A DNA stretch of 64,000 nt, taken from positions 62,001 through 126,000 of the forward strand of contig CALUCE010000001.1 in assembly GCA_943914475.1 (NCBI GenBank), written 5' to 3'. The notes beneath the pieces are model-generated. The model worked only from the letters and a program-made list of their open reading frames with translations. It was not told the origin of the DNA and searched no databases. The translations under genes were made by a program, and so were the position numbers. This stretch comes from an uncultured Anaerococcus sp. GTDB lineage: Bacteria; Bacillota; Clostridia; Tissierellales; Peptoniphilaceae. This document shows, piece by piece, positions 52,846 through 61,546 of this stretch; position 1 is the first letter of the stretch, and the number at the start of each line of letters is the position of its first letter.

Positions 52846-53922
52846 ATGAATGACGAATATTATATGAGAAAAGCTTTTGAACTAGCCAAAAAGGGAAGAG
52901 GACATGTATCTCCTAATCCCTTGGTTGGCGCAGTCCTTGTAAAAAATGGGAAAATAATTGGTCAAGGTTACCATGAGTTTTATGGCAAGGCTCATGCCGA
53001 GAAAAATGCCATAGAAAATGCTAGAGAATCTGTAGAAGGTGCTAGTTTATATTGTAACTTAGAACCTTGCTCTCATGTAGGTAAGCAACCTGCATGTGTA
53101 GATCTTTTGATAGAAAAAAAGATTAAAAGAGTAATAGTCTCTAACCTAGACAATAATCCCAAAGTTGATTCTATTAAAAAATTAAAAGATGCCGGCATAG
53201 AAGTAAAGCTAGGAGTTTTGGAAGAAGAAGGAAAAAAACTAAATCAAATCTTTTTCTACAATATGAAATATAAAAGACCCCTGGTTGCCTTAAAGTATGC
53301 CATGACTATGGACGGAAAGATTGCAGCTAATACATCTGATTCAAAATGGATATCAGGTGAAAAATCAAGGCATTTTGTCCATGAGCTAAGAAGTTTATAT
53401 GATGCTATCCTGGTTGGAAAAAACACTGTGGAGAAGGATAATCCTAGACTTAGCTCAAGAATAGAAGGTGGAGTAGATTCTGTAAGGATAATACTTGATA
53501 CAAACTTTGAGCTTTCTGAAGATATGAAAATTTTTAATCTAGAATCAGATGCCAAAACCTATATAGCAACCATTTCTGATAAAAAAAGACCGGAATTAAA
53601 GGCAGAAGTTCTTAGATGCAAGGAAAAAGATGGACGAGTTGATATAAAAGATCTTTGTCAAAAGCTTTATCAAATGAAAATAGGTTCTATCCTTGTAGAA
53701 GGAGGAGCTAGTGTGAATAACTCTTTTCTTGAAGAAAATTTGGTAGATAAGATCTATGAATTTATATCTCCACAAATAATTTCAGGATACAAATCAAAGA
53801 GTCCTTTTTATGGTAAGGGAGTAGATTATATTAAAGATTCTTACAAATTTAAATTTGTTGATCTTAAGATTTTTGACCAAGATATTATGATAGAGGCAGA
53901 TAATGTTTACTGGAATATCTGA
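52846..53922 (+). CDS. ribD: Bifunctional riboflavin deaminase-reductase RibD
   Basis: RibD performs the deamination and the reduction after GTP cyclohydrolase II. The 358-residue protein has an N-terminal cytidine-deaminase-like domain with zinc ligands H50, C75 and C84 (HAEKNA with E52, PCSHVGKQPAC) and a C-terminal DHFR-like reductase domain (YAMTMDGKIA, LVEGGASVNNSFL). ATG at 52846 is preferred over an earlier in-frame GTG/TTG because GGAGGC precedes it. It overlaps ribE by 20 bases. Confidence 0.96.
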   Translation: MNDEYYMRKAFELAKKGRGHVSPNPLVGAVLVKNGKIIGQGYHEFYGKAHAEKNAIENARESVEGASLYCNLEPCSHVGKQPACVDLLIEKKIKRVIVSNLDNNPKVDSIKKLKDAGIEVKLGVLEEEGKKLNQIFFYNMKYKRPLVALKYAMTMDGKIAANTSDSKWISGEKSRHFVHELRSLYDAILVGKNTVEKDNPRLSSRIEGGVDSVRIILDTNFELSEDMKIFNLESDAKTYIATISDKKRPELKAEVLRCKEKDGRVDIKDLCQKLYQMKIGSILVEGGASVNNSFLEENLVDKIYEFISPQIISGYKSKSPFYGKGVDYIKDSYKFKFVDLKIFDQDIMIEADNVYWNI

Positions 53923-54523
53923 AGAAATAGGAAAAATTAAGAACTTTGACCTGGTAAATGGCAAAGCTTTAATAGAAATTTCCTGTATAAAAGTTTTAGA
54001 AGATTTAAGCTTGGGAGATTCTATTATGACAGATGGAGTTTGTCTAACTGTTAGTGATTTTTCACAGTCATCTTTTAGGGCTTGTTTGATGGAGGAAAGT
54101 CTTAAGATAACAAAATTTGGAAGATCCATGCTTAACCAAAAGGTAAATCTGGAACGTGCCCTAAGGCTAGGTGGAAGGCTTGATGGTCACATGGTCCAAG
54201 GTCATGTTGACGGTGTGGGAAGGATTATTTCTATAAGAGAAAATGTATTAAGAATAAAAACTGATCCTCAACTTTCAAAATATATAGTTAGGAAGGGATC
54301 TATTTGTATAGATGGGATTTCCTTAACTGTGTCCAAGGATGATGGAGATATTTTTGAAGTTTCCCTCATACCTGAAACTTTGGAAAGGACCAACCTCAAA
54401 TACAGGAAGGTAAATGACCTGGTAAATTTGGAAACAGATATACTAGGTAGATTTGTAGAAAAACTTATGAAAAGTCAAGAAAGGATGGATAGAAACTTTT
54501 TGTTAGAAAATGGTTTCTTTTAA
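53903..54523 (+). CDS. ribE: Riboflavin synthase alpha subunit
   Basis: Catalyses dismutation of two dimethyl-ribityllumazine molecules to riboflavin. The 206-residue protein contains the two lumazine-binding repeats (about 1-96 and 97-190) with the typical start MFTGISEEIGKI and the second-repeat start GHMVQGHVDGVG. The start lies within ribD (20-base overlap) with GATAGAGGC upstream. Five bases separate it from ribBA. Confidence 0.95.
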   Translation: MFTGISEEIGKIKNFDLVNGKALIEISCIKVLEDLSLGDSIMTDGVCLTVSDFSQSSFRACLMEESLKITKFGRSMLNQKVNLERALRLGGRLDGHMVQGHVDGVGRIISIRENVLRIKTDPQLSKYIVRKGSICIDGISLTVSKDDGDIFEVSLIPETLERTNLKYRKVNDLVNLETDILGRFVEKLMKSQERMDRNFLLENGFF

Positions 54524-54528
54524 ATAAA

Positions 54529-55737
54529 ATGCAAAAAACTTATGATATGGAAGATATATTTGATGATTTAAGAAATGGAAAAATAGTTCTTGTGACTGAT
54601 GATGAGGATAGAGAAAATGAAGCAGATATGATTTGTGCTGGTGAAAATGTCAGTGGACAAACAGTAAATATTATGGCATCTTACGGCAAGGGACTTATTT
54701 GCACACCCATGTCCAAAGATTATGCTGAAAAATTAGGTCTTAGCCAAATGGTCGTAAACAATACCGATAACCACTGTACAGCCTTTACCGTATCAGTTGA
54801 CCATGTGTCCACAAGTACAGGTATATCAGCCTTTGAAAGAGCAACAACCATAAGAGCCTTGGCTGATGATAAATCAAAAGCAGAAGACTTTAGAAGACCA
54901 GGTCATGTATTTCCACTTGTAGCAAGAGAGGGTGGAGTTTTGACTAGGGATGGTCATACAGAAGCTACAGTTGACCTAATGGAGATGGCAGGACTTAAGC
55001 CTATAGGACTTTGCTGTGAGGTTATGGATGATGACGGTCACATGATGAGAGGAAAAAAGGTGGAAGATTTAGCAGAAAAATTTGGTTTTAAAATAACCAG
55101 TGTGGCAGCCATAAGAAAATACAAAGAAGACCATGCTAAGCTTATAGAAAAAACCAATACTGTAACCCTACCTACTGACTATGGTGATTTTAAAGCTATT
55201 AGCTATTATGATAAAATCCACAAAAAAGACCACCTAGCCTTGATTAAGGGCGATATAGAAAAAGAAAATGTCTTAACCAGAATTCACTCAGAATGTCTAA
55301 CTGGAGATGTTTTTGGATCAAGAAGATGTGATTGCGGAAGTCAGCTTCACAAGGCTTTGAGAATGATAGAAGAAAATGGTAGCGGAGTTCTTCTTTACAT
55401 GAGACAAGAAGGCAGGGGCATAGGCTTATTTAACAAGATTAAGGCCTACGATCTCCAAGATAAGGGTTATGATACAGTCGATGCCAATATAGAGCTGGGC
55501 TTTGATCCAGACCTTAGAGACTATAGGATAGCAGTAGAAATTTTAAAAGACCTTGGAGTAAAAAGCTTAGACCTACTTACCAACAATCCTGATAAGATTG
55601 AGCAAGTTGAAAAATACAAACTTAAGGTAAATAAAAGAGTCCCAATAGAGATTCATTCTAACCATGTAGACAAAAAATATTTAGAGACAAAAGTTATAAA
55701 AATGAGACACCAATTAAAGGAATTTAAGGAGATTTAA
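54529..55737 (+). CDS. ribBA: Bifunctional 3,4-dihydroxy-2-butanone-4-phosphate synthase / GTP cyclohydrolase II
   Basis: The enzyme supplies both starting branches of riboflavin synthesis. The DHBP synthase domain (about 1-200) has DDEDRENEAD and the later RPGHVFPL and HTEATVDL motifs. The GTP cyclohydrolase II domain (about 205-400) has zinc cysteines C256, C267 and C269 (CLTGDVFGSRRCDCG) and MRQEGRGIGL. At 402 residues both domains are complete. It sits 5 bases after ribE and 1 base before ribH. Confidence 0.97.
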   Translation: MQKTYDMEDIFDDLRNGKIVLVTDDEDRENEADMICAGENVSGQTVNIMASYGKGLICTPMSKDYAEKLGLSQMVVNNTDNHCTAFTVSVDHVSTSTGISAFERATTIRALADDKSKAEDFRRPGHVFPLVAREGGVLTRDGHTEATVDLMEMAGLKPIGLCCEVMDDDGHMMRGKKVEDLAEKFGFKITSVAAIRKYKEDHAKLIEKTNTVTLPTDYGDFKAISYYDKIHKKDHLALIKGDIEKENVLTRIHSECLTGDVFGSRRCDCGSQLHKALRMIEENGSGVLLYMRQEGRGIGLFNKIKAYDLQDKGYDTVDANIELGFDPDLRDYRIAVEILKDLGVKSLDLLTNNPDKIEQVEKYKLKVNKRVPIEIHSNHVDKKYLETKVIKMRHQLKEFKEI

Positions 55738-55738
55738 G

Positions 55739-56197
55739 ATGAGAGAGTTTTCAGCAGAATTAATATCAAAGGATAAAAAATACGCCGTAATTGTAGCAAG
55801 GTTTAACCATTTTATTTCAGATAGGTTACTGGAAGGTTGCCTTGATACCCTAAAAAGACACCAAGTAGAAGATGACAATATAGATATAATAAGAGTGCCA
55901 GGATCCTTTGAAATTCCTTTGATGGCCAAAAGAGCAGCTAAGAAGAACTACGATGGAATAATTTGCCTGGGAGCTGTTATTAGGGGTCAAACAAGCCACT
56001 ATGACTATGTATGTGCAGAAGTATCTAAGGGTATAGCAAATGTTGGTCTTGAAAGTGGAAAGCCTGTTATCTTTGGAGTTCTCACAACAGACAATATAGA
56101 ACAAGCTGTTGAAAGAGCTGGAACCAAGGCTGGAAACAAGGGAAGCGAAGCAGCCCTTGCTGCCATAGAAATGGTTAATCTTGTGGATATGATCTAA
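55739..56197 (+). CDS. ribH: 6,7-dimethyl-8-ribityllumazine synthase
   Basis: The lumazine synthase that joins the two branches and usually assembles into a 60-mer shell or smaller rings. The 152-residue protein has the conserved ARFNHFISDRLLEG, VPGSFEIPL, GAVIRGQTSHYDYV and FGVLTTDNIEQA segments. It shares one base with the next gene (TAATG). Ribosome-binding site AAGGAGAT. Confidence 0.97.
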   Translation: MREFSAELISKDKKYAVIVARFNHFISDRLLEGCLDTLKRHQVEDDNIDIIRVPGSFEIPLMAKRAAKKNYDGIICLGAVIRGQTSHYDYVCAEVSKGIANVGLESGKPVIFGVLTTDNIEQAVERAGTKAGNKGSEAALAAIEMVNLVDMI

Positions 56198-56793
56198 TGA
56201 AGATTGTCTTTGACTTTGATGGAACTCTCCACCAAACCCATATAATTTACAAAAAAGCCATGGATACTTCCTTAAAAGAGATAGGTCTTTCTTTAAAAGA
56301 CATAGATTTTAAAAGTCTTATAGGAAAAAGTCCCTACGATATTTGGAGATCTCTAGGAGCTAAGGAAGAGCAAATATCATATCTTGTTCATAAAACTGGA
56401 TCCATGATGGATGAAGGTATGAAAGAATATGGAAAACTCTATGAAGGAGTCTATGAAAGCCTAGAATATTTAAAGAAGAAATATGAACTTATAATTTGCT
56501 CAAATTGTAGGAGGGCCTATATGGAAGCAGCAAGGTCTGCCTATGGCCTAGACAAGTACTTTTCTTCCTATATAATTGGGGAAGATTATGACTTTTTGAA
56601 CAAGGCTAGTATTCTTAGAAGTCTTGATTTAAAAAGCTTTATCATGGTTGGTGATAGGGACAATGATATAGAAGCAGGCTATAAAAATAAGATGCCTAGT
56701 ATCTTTGCCTCCTATGGCTATGGGGATAAAAGCGAGGGAGATAAGGCAAACTTCGTAATTAATGATATTTCCGAAATAAAAAGCATTATATAA
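56197..56793 (+). CDS. HAD-family phosphatase in the rib operon
   Basis: A 198-residue HAD hydrolase: motif I DFDGT with D6/D8, a helical cap (about 15-85), motif II near ICSN and motif IV VGDRDNDIEAG. The substrate is not evident from sequence. Because it is translationally coupled to ribH at the end of the rib operon, it is a good candidate for the step that removes phosphate from 5-amino-6-(5-phosphoribitylamino)uracil. Other bacteria use HAD enzymes such as YcsE or YigB for that step. A phosphoglycolate-like or general nucleotide phosphatase is the alternative. Confidence 0.8.
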   Translation: MKIVFDFDGTLHQTHIIYKKAMDTSLKEIGLSLKDIDFKSLIGKSPYDIWRSLGAKEEQISYLVHKTGSMMDEGMKEYGKLYEGVYESLEYLKKKYELIICSNCRRAYMEAARSAYGLDKYFSSYIIGEDYDFLNKASILRSLDLKSFIMVGDRDNDIEAGYKNKMPSIFASYGYGDKSEGDKANFVINDISEIKSII

Positions 56794-56821
56794 TTTTATA
56801 TTCAATCCTAAATAAAACTAG

Positions 56822-56862
56822 ACTAAAAAACTGGCGCTTACACCCTGCGCCAGTTCTTTTAG
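56822..56862. terminator. Terminator between the rib operon and the HesB-like gene
   Basis: AACTGGCGC (56829-56837) pairs with GCGCCAGTT (56847-56855), extended by ACTAAAA/TTTTAGT. T-rich on both strands, so it serves both converging units. Confidence 0.88.
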
Positions 56863-57173
56863 TTTGCTAAAACATTTACTTCGTTTGAGACATAGAGTTT
56901 CTTAAATTTTAAAAAGCCTGCACATCCTATATCTAAGATAGAATCTCCATCAAAGTAGAAGTTTAAGGATGGGCTGTAGTAGACATCTATAAGGTCTGAA
57001 TCAGCTTTTTTATAATTTTTGACCTTATCCTTGGCATTTTCTATAATAGCAAAGTCTACAGAGCCAATACCGCAACAGGCACCCTTGGTATCAAGATCTA
57101 TATCTACAACGAGGTTATTGATATTTTTTTCCTTGATAAACTCTTTAGCTTTCTTGCTAAAATTTACCTTCAT
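56859..57173 (-). CDS. HesB-like CC-motif protein
   Basis: A 104-residue protein with the GACCGIG motif (C33-C34) and a third cysteine near the end (DIGCAGF). It resembles small HesB/IscA-like proteins of anaerobes in which one cysteine of the CC pair can be selenocysteine; here both are ordinary cysteine codons. The function is unknown, and a metal- or sulfur-related role is only suggested by the resemblance. The frame is open three codons upstream, but ATG at 57173 has GAGGTGATAA before it. Confidence 0.7.
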   Translation of the reverse strand: MKVNFSKKAKEFIKEKNINNLVVDIDLDTKGACCGIGSVDFAIIENAKDKVKNYKKADSDLIDVYYSPSLNFYFDGDSILDIGCAGFLKFKKLYVSNEVNVLAN

Positions 57174-57231
57174 ATTTATCACCTCTTATAAGAATATTTC
57201 ATTTAATTTAGTCTGTTAAATTTATTAAACA

Positions 57232-58062
57232 TTAATTTGTAGAATTATCAAGGGAAAGTATATATTCATAGAGGTCATTTTTTGGAAAATCCGCCTCTTT
57301 TCTTATAATTTTTACTATTTCCTTGGTTCTATGACCCTCATCTTTTAGGTCAAGAATTTTTTCCTTAAAATCATCAAGATTTAAGGATGCTTTTTTTTCA
57401 CTTTTAGAAAGAATTAAGACAAATTCACCTTTTATGGTAAGCTCTTCTGGGTCTATATCAGAAATTTTTTCTATCCTGTATTCTTCAAACTTCTTTGTAA
57501 GCTCTCTTGCAAGGCAAAGATATCTATCAGGGAAAAGATTTTTAAAGTCATTGATAGTGTTTTTAAGATTGTGTGGAGTATCAAGGATTATTGAAGTTTT
57601 ATCCTCGTTTTCAAGTTTCTTGTAAAGATTTTTTTTGTCGGATGATTTTTTTGGGATAAAACCATAGTAGGCAAATTCCTCGTTATCAAATCCTGATCCT
57701 ACAAGGGCAGTCAATAGTGATGATGCTCCAGGAAGGATGGTGTAGGATATATGGTTTTCTATGCACTTGTTGATTAAAACATGGCCTGGGTCAGATATTC
57801 CTGGCATACCTTGGTCTGTAATAATAGCTATGCTTTTGCCTTCTTTGGCAAGCTCAATAAGCTCTTCTGATCTTTTGGCCTCGTTAAACTTGTGGTAGGA
57901 GCTAAGGGGCTTTTTTATTTCCAAATAATTTAACAGCTTGGCACTTTCCCTGGTATCCTCGCAGGCTATAAGGTCTACTTCCCTTAAGACTCTTATAGAT
58001 CTTAGGGTCATATCTTCTAAGTTTCCTATGGGTGTTGGTACAAAATATATGCTATAATCCAT
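57232..58062 (-). CDS. rsmI: 16S rRNA (cytidine-1402-2'-O)-methyltransferase RsmI
   Basis: RsmI adds the 2'-O methyl group to C1402, the nucleotide also modified by RsmH. The 276-residue protein has the tetrapyrrole-methylase fold: PTPIGNLEDMTLR, LIACEDTR, ITDQGMPGISDPG and LPGASSLLTALVGSG. It overlaps the trmN6-like gene by 11 bases and is translated after it. Confidence 0.95.
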   Translation of the reverse strand: MDYSIYFVPTPIGNLEDMTLRSIRVLREVDLIACEDTRESAKLLNYLEIKKPLSSYHKFNEAKRSEELIELAKEGKSIAIITDQGMPGISDPGHVLINKCIENHISYTILPGASSLLTALVGSGFDNEEFAYYGFIPKKSSDKKNLYKKLENEDKTSIILDTPHNLKNTINDFKNLFPDRYLCLARELTKKFEEYRIEKISDIDPEELTIKGEFVLILSKSEKKASLNLDDFKEKILDLKDEGHRTKEIVKIIRKEADFPKNDLYEYILSLDNSTN

Positions 58063-58750
58063 TTATTTTATTGACCTCCTTGGAGTATTTTCCGTCTTCA
58101 TATATAACTAGGGTATCTTCAAATTTTAAGCCCTCTCTGGCATTTTTAACAAATTCACAAAGAATAAAAACAGGTTTTGACTTGATGTGAGATTGAACAA
58201 ATTTAACCCTTTTTAATTTTAGGCTAGATGTAAGTTTTATTAAATCAACCAGTCTTTCTGGTTTATGAATCATGTAAAGTTTCCCCTTATCCTTTAAGAC
58301 CTTGGCTGAAAAGTCAAATATATCTTCAAGGGTCATGGCTATTTCTTGCCTTGAAACTAGAAACTCATAGTCCTTGTTGGTTATGTTGTGGTCTTTTTTA
58401 TAGTAGGGAGGATTGGTGATGATATAGTCTATGTAATTTTCCTTAAATTCACACTTATTAAGATCTTTATTTATTACTTCTATATTAGAGATAGAATTTA
58501 AGGCTAAATTTTCCTCAAGCAAATGAGCTTTCTCGTCTTGTATTTCTATGGAATAGACCTTGTCTAGATCATAGTAAGCCATAGAAGCTAGGGAAAGTAT
58601 TCCAGATCCTGCTCCTATGTCTATTAGGCTAGTATTCTTTTTCATCCTGGCAAAGTCTGCCAGAAGTATGGAATCTATGCCAAAAGAATAGGACTTATCT
58701 ACATGAATCATTTTTATATTTGTTTTTGGTATATAATCGTACTTAATCAT
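58052..58750 (-). CDS. tRNA1(Val) adenine-37 N6-methyltransferase-like protein (TrmN6/YabB)
   Basis: A 232-residue Rossmann methyltransferase with the SAM loop DIGAGSGIL and the N6-adenine catalytic motif NPPYY. The size and the pairing with rsmI match the YabB-YabC (RsmI) pair of Bacillus. Its RNA target has not been shown for most Firmicutes members, so the exact substrate is inference. Confidence 0.88.
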   Translation of the reverse strand: MIKYDYIPKTNIKMIHVDKSYSFGIDSILLADFARMKKNTSLIDIGAGSGILSLASMAYYDLDKVYSIEIQDEKAHLLEENLALNSISNIEVINKDLNKCEFKENYIDYIITNPPYYKKDHNITNKDYEFLVSRQEIAMTLEDIFDFSAKVLKDKGKLYMIHKPERLVDLIKLTSSLKLKRVKFVQSHIKSKPVFILCEFVKNAREGLKFEDTLVIYEDGKYSKEVNKINGL

Positions 58751-58770
58751 GGACTAATCTTATCATTTAT

Positions 58771-58787
58771 ATTGCTATAATAGCAAT
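58771..58787 (+). promoter_or_regulatory. glmM promoter -10 inside a perfect palindrome
   Basis: ATTGCTA-TAA-TAGCAAT is a perfect 7+3+7 palindrome containing TGC-TATAAT (TATAAT at 58776-58781), an extended -10. It could be an operator or coincidence in AT-rich DNA. No good -35 is visible. Confidence 0.5.
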
Positions 58788-58822
58788 TAAAAGATAAAAT
58801 ATAAAAGAATGGGAGGAAGTAT

Positions 58823-60163
58823 ATGAAATATTTTGGAACAGACGGCTTCAGAGGCGAAGCAAACAAAAACTTAAATATGTATCATGCACTTAAAATCGGA
58901 AGATTTATAGGTGATTATTTTAAAAAAAATGGAAAAGGAAAAATAGTTATAGGAAAGGATACAAGAAGATCATCTTATATGTTTGAATCTGCCTTGGCAG
59001 CAGGCATAACTTCTTCAGGCTCAGATGCCTATCTTTTACACGTAACAACAACTCCTTCAGTTTCTTATGCTGTAAGAAGTGATGATTTTGACTGTGGAGT
59101 AATGATTACAGCTAGCCACAATCCTTACTATGATAATGGTATAAAATTAATTAACTCTCATGGGGAGAAAATGGATGATGAATTTTTAAAAAGCCTAGAG
59201 GCTTACATAGATTCAGATATTGAGGATATACCCCTAGCAGTTGATGAAGAAATAGGAAGAACAACTGACTATGTTATAGGAAGAAATAGGTATATAGCCT
59301 TTTTAATCCAAACAGTAACCAAGTCCTTTAAGGGCTACAGGGTGGGTCTTGATTGTGCCAATGGTGCATCCTTTACTATAGCCAAGTCAGTTTTTGATGC
59401 ACTTGGAGCAGAAACTCATGTCATCCACGATAAGCCAGACGGATATAATATAAACGTAGATAGTGGTTCAACCCATATCAAGTTCTTGCAAGAATATGTC
59501 CTAGAAAACAAGCTAGATTGTGGTTTTGCCTATGATGGAGATGCTGACAGGTGTATAGGTGTTGACAACAAGGGAAATATTATGGATGGAGATACTATCC
59601 TTTATATATGTGGAAAATATTTAAAAGAAGAAGATGCCCTTGAAACCAATACAGTAGTAACCACAGTTATGAGTAATATCGGTCTTTACAAGGCTTTAGA
59701 CAAGGAAGGTATATCTTACACTAAAACGCCTGTAGGAGATAAGTATGTTTATCAAAATATGGCAGAAAATGGTCATTCTCTAGGTGGAGAACAATCAGGC
59801 CACGTTATCTTTGCTAAATATGGAAACACTGGTGATGGTATACTTACATCTTTAATGATGATGGAAGCTATGATAGAAAACAAAACCGACTTTGCATCCC
59901 TAAGCCGTGATTTGAAGATTTACCCACAAGTATTAAAAAATGTTAGGGTAAAGGATAAGGACCAAGTTATAAATAACCAAGAAGTAAAAGATATCTGTAA
60001 AAAGGTTGAAGATGAACTAAATGATTCAGGCAGGGTACTTGTAAGAAAAAGTGGAACAGAACCTTTAATAAGGGTTATGGTTGAAGCTGAGACAGATGAA
60101 ATAGCCAGCCAAAAGACAGATGAAATCTTAGAAGTGATAAAGTCTACAGGACTTTGTGATTAA
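58823..60163 (+). CDS. glmM: Phosphoglucosamine mutase
   Basis: GlmM converts glucosamine-6-phosphate to glucosamine-1-phosphate for UDP-GlcNAc and peptidoglycan synthesis. The 446-residue enzyme has the phosphoserine S98 in TASHNP, the metal site DGDAD (238-242) and the sugar-binding GEQSGH and C-terminal RKSGTEPLIRVMVE phosphate loop. The N-terminal YFGTDGFRGEAN is standard. Ribosome-binding site GGGAGGAAG. Confidence 0.96.
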   Translation: MKYFGTDGFRGEANKNLNMYHALKIGRFIGDYFKKNGKGKIVIGKDTRRSSYMFESALAAGITSSGSDAYLLHVTTTPSVSYAVRSDDFDCGVMITASHNPYYDNGIKLINSHGEKMDDEFLKSLEAYIDSDIEDIPLAVDEEIGRTTDYVIGRNRYIAFLIQTVTKSFKGYRVGLDCANGASFTIAKSVFDALGAETHVIHDKPDGYNINVDSGSTHIKFLQEYVLENKLDCGFAYDGDADRCIGVDNKGNIMDGDTILYICGKYLKEEDALETNTVVTTVMSNIGLYKALDKEGISYTKTPVGDKYVYQNMAENGHSLGGEQSGHVIFAKYGNTGDGILTSLMMMEAMIENKTDFASLSRDLKIYPQVLKNVRVKDKDQVINNQEVKDICKKVEDELNDSGRVLVRKSGTEPLIRVMVEAETDEIASQKTDEILEVIKSTGLCD

Positions 60164-60503
60164 AATGAAGGATTTCTTAACTGGAAGAAAGATAAATATA
60201 AAAGAGAAAGTTCTTGTGGTTAAAGATAAGGTCTATAGTAAGGATTCATATTTTTCAGTAGATACAAGGGCCCTTGAAGGCTATCCTCCCAAAGTTTATT
60301 ATGATAAGAACGAAAACTATCTGGGAAAGATCTATGATGAAGATTTAATAGAGCTTGAAGATATAGAAGATATAGTACTTTCCTATGCAGATAGCTGCTT
60401 TTCTAACCACGATCTAGATGATTTAAGAACCTTTTTAAAAAATAAAAGGGAAGACTTTTATAAATCAATAGAAAAAAATAAAAAATTTAGAAAAAAATCC
60501 TAG
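60156..60503 (+). CDS. Small protein of unknown function downstream of glmM
   Basis: A 115-residue soluble, highly charged protein that I do not recognise. A strand-rich first half (KEKVLVVKDKVYSKDSYFSVDTR) is followed by an acidic helix and a basic C-terminus ending KKFRKKS. GTG at 60156 has AGGA 4 bases upstream and overlaps the glmM stop by 8 bases; ATG at 60165 is an alternative start. The close coupling suggests co-expression with glmM, nothing more. Confidence 0.6.
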   Translation: MIKMKDFLTGRKINIKEKVLVVKDKVYSKDSYFSVDTRALEGYPPKVYYDKNENYLGKIYDEDLIELEDIEDIVLSYADSCFSNHDLDDLRTFLKNKREDFYKSIEKNKKFRKKS

Positions 60504-60509
60504 ATTATG

Positions 60510-60538
60510 TTGACAAATAGACTAGTAAGTGATATTAT
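60510..60538 (+). promoter_or_regulatory. Promoter of the rpmG-secE-nusG-rplKA cluster
   Basis: TTGACA (60510-60515), 17-bp spacer, TATTAT (60533-60538). Confidence 0.82.
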
Positions 60539-60580
60539 ATCAATTTGTATGGGAATCCATATAAATATAGGAGGTGTTTT

Positions 60581-60730
60581 ATGAGAGATAAAGTAAAACT
60601 AGAATGCACAGTGTGCAAAAATAGAAATTACGATACTACAAAAAACAAAAAAAACAATCCTGATAGGATAGAGTTGAAAAAGTATTGTCCTTTCTGTAAA
60701 AAACACACAGTACACAAAGAAACCAAGTAA
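60581..60730 (+). CDS. rpmG: 50S ribosomal protein L33 (zinc-binding form)
   Basis: A 49-residue protein with two CxxC pairs (CTVC and CPFC) that bind zinc, the C+ form of L33. The frame extends 12 codons upstream, but ATG at 60581 has TAGGAGGTG before it and gives the normal N-terminus MRDKVKLECTVC. Eleven bases separate it from secE, the usual rpmG-secE-nusG order. Confidence 0.95.
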   Translation: MRDKVKLECTVCKNRNYDTTKNKKNNPDRIELKKYCPFCKKHTVHKETK

Positions 60731-60741
60731 GGAGTGTCTTA

Positions 60742-60924
60742 ATGGCTAAGAAAAAAGACGGATTTTTACAAGCAGAAAAAAAAGAATTCAAAAAAATCAA
60801 TTGGCCAACAAAAAAAGATACATTTGATTACTCTTTACTAGTAATAATCACATCTATTATTACAGGAATTCTTATTTGGGGACTAGATGTTATTTTCGGA
60901 AATCTTTTAAAATTATTTATGTAG
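60742..60924 (+). CDS. secE: Preprotein translocase subunit SecE
   Basis: A 60-residue Gram-positive-type SecE with an amphipathic N-terminal segment (FLQAEKKEFKKINWPTKKDT, the conserved part that lies along SecY) and a single membrane helix (about 31-52). It stabilises SecY in the protein-export channel. Placed between rpmG and nusG as in most Firmicutes. Confidence 0.94.
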   Translation: MAKKKDGFLQAEKKEFKKINWPTKKDTFDYSLLVIITSIITGILIWGLDVIFGNLLKLFM

Positions 60925-60931
60925 GTGTCTT

Positions 60932-61528
60932 ATGGCAGATTCATTAGATAATAAAGATAAAGATATAAAGGAAACAGAAGAAGTCAACCCAGAAGAGCTT
61001 GAAGAAGCCGAAAAAAAACCAAAATGGTATGTCGTTCACACATATACAGGTTACGAGAACAGAGTAAAAGATAAGATTCAGATGATGATAGACAATGAAC
61101 AGAATCCTGATATTGTCGATGTAACTGTTCCAACTGAAGAATATGTTGAAGTAAAGAATGACACTAAGAAAGTAAAGACAAGGAAACTTTTCCCAGGTTA
61201 TGTTATGGTGAAGATGAATATCACAAACAGATCATGGTATATCATCAGAAACACCCAAGGGGTTACAGGCTTTGTTGGACCTGATTCTAAACCAGTTGCC
61301 CTAACTCCAAGAGAAGTTAGGAAATTTGGTATAAAAGAACAAAAACCTATAGTAAATTTCAACATAAACGTGGGAGACAATGTAAACATCATAGCAGGTC
61401 CATTTATGGACTTTGTTGCAGAGGTTAAGGAAATTGATAAGGATAAACAAACTATCAAAGCATCTATAGACATGTTTGGTAGGGATACCTTAATAGACTT
61501 AAACTTTGCTGATGTTGAATCAATTTAA
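60932..61528 (+). CDS. nusG: Transcription termination/antitermination protein NusG
   Basis: A 198-residue NusG. The NGN domain begins after an acidic N-terminal extension of about 28 residues with WYVVHTYTGYENRVK and contains RKLFPGYVMVKM and VTGFVG. The KOW domain is near the C-terminus (about 143-198, VNIIAGPFMDFVAEVKEID). It links RNA polymerase to the ribosome or affects pausing. The length is at the long end for the family because of the acidic extension. Confidence 0.97.
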   Translation: MADSLDNKDKDIKETEEVNPEELEEAEKKPKWYVVHTYTGYENRVKDKIQMMIDNEQNPDIVDVTVPTEEYVEVKNDTKKVKTRKLFPGYVMVKMNITNRSWYIIRNTQGVTGFVGPDSKPVALTPREVRKFGIKEQKPIVNFNINVGDNVNIIAGPFMDFVAEVKEIDKDKQTIKASIDMFGRDTLIDLNFADVESI

Positions 61529-61546
61529 CTGGCTTACGTAAAGTAA

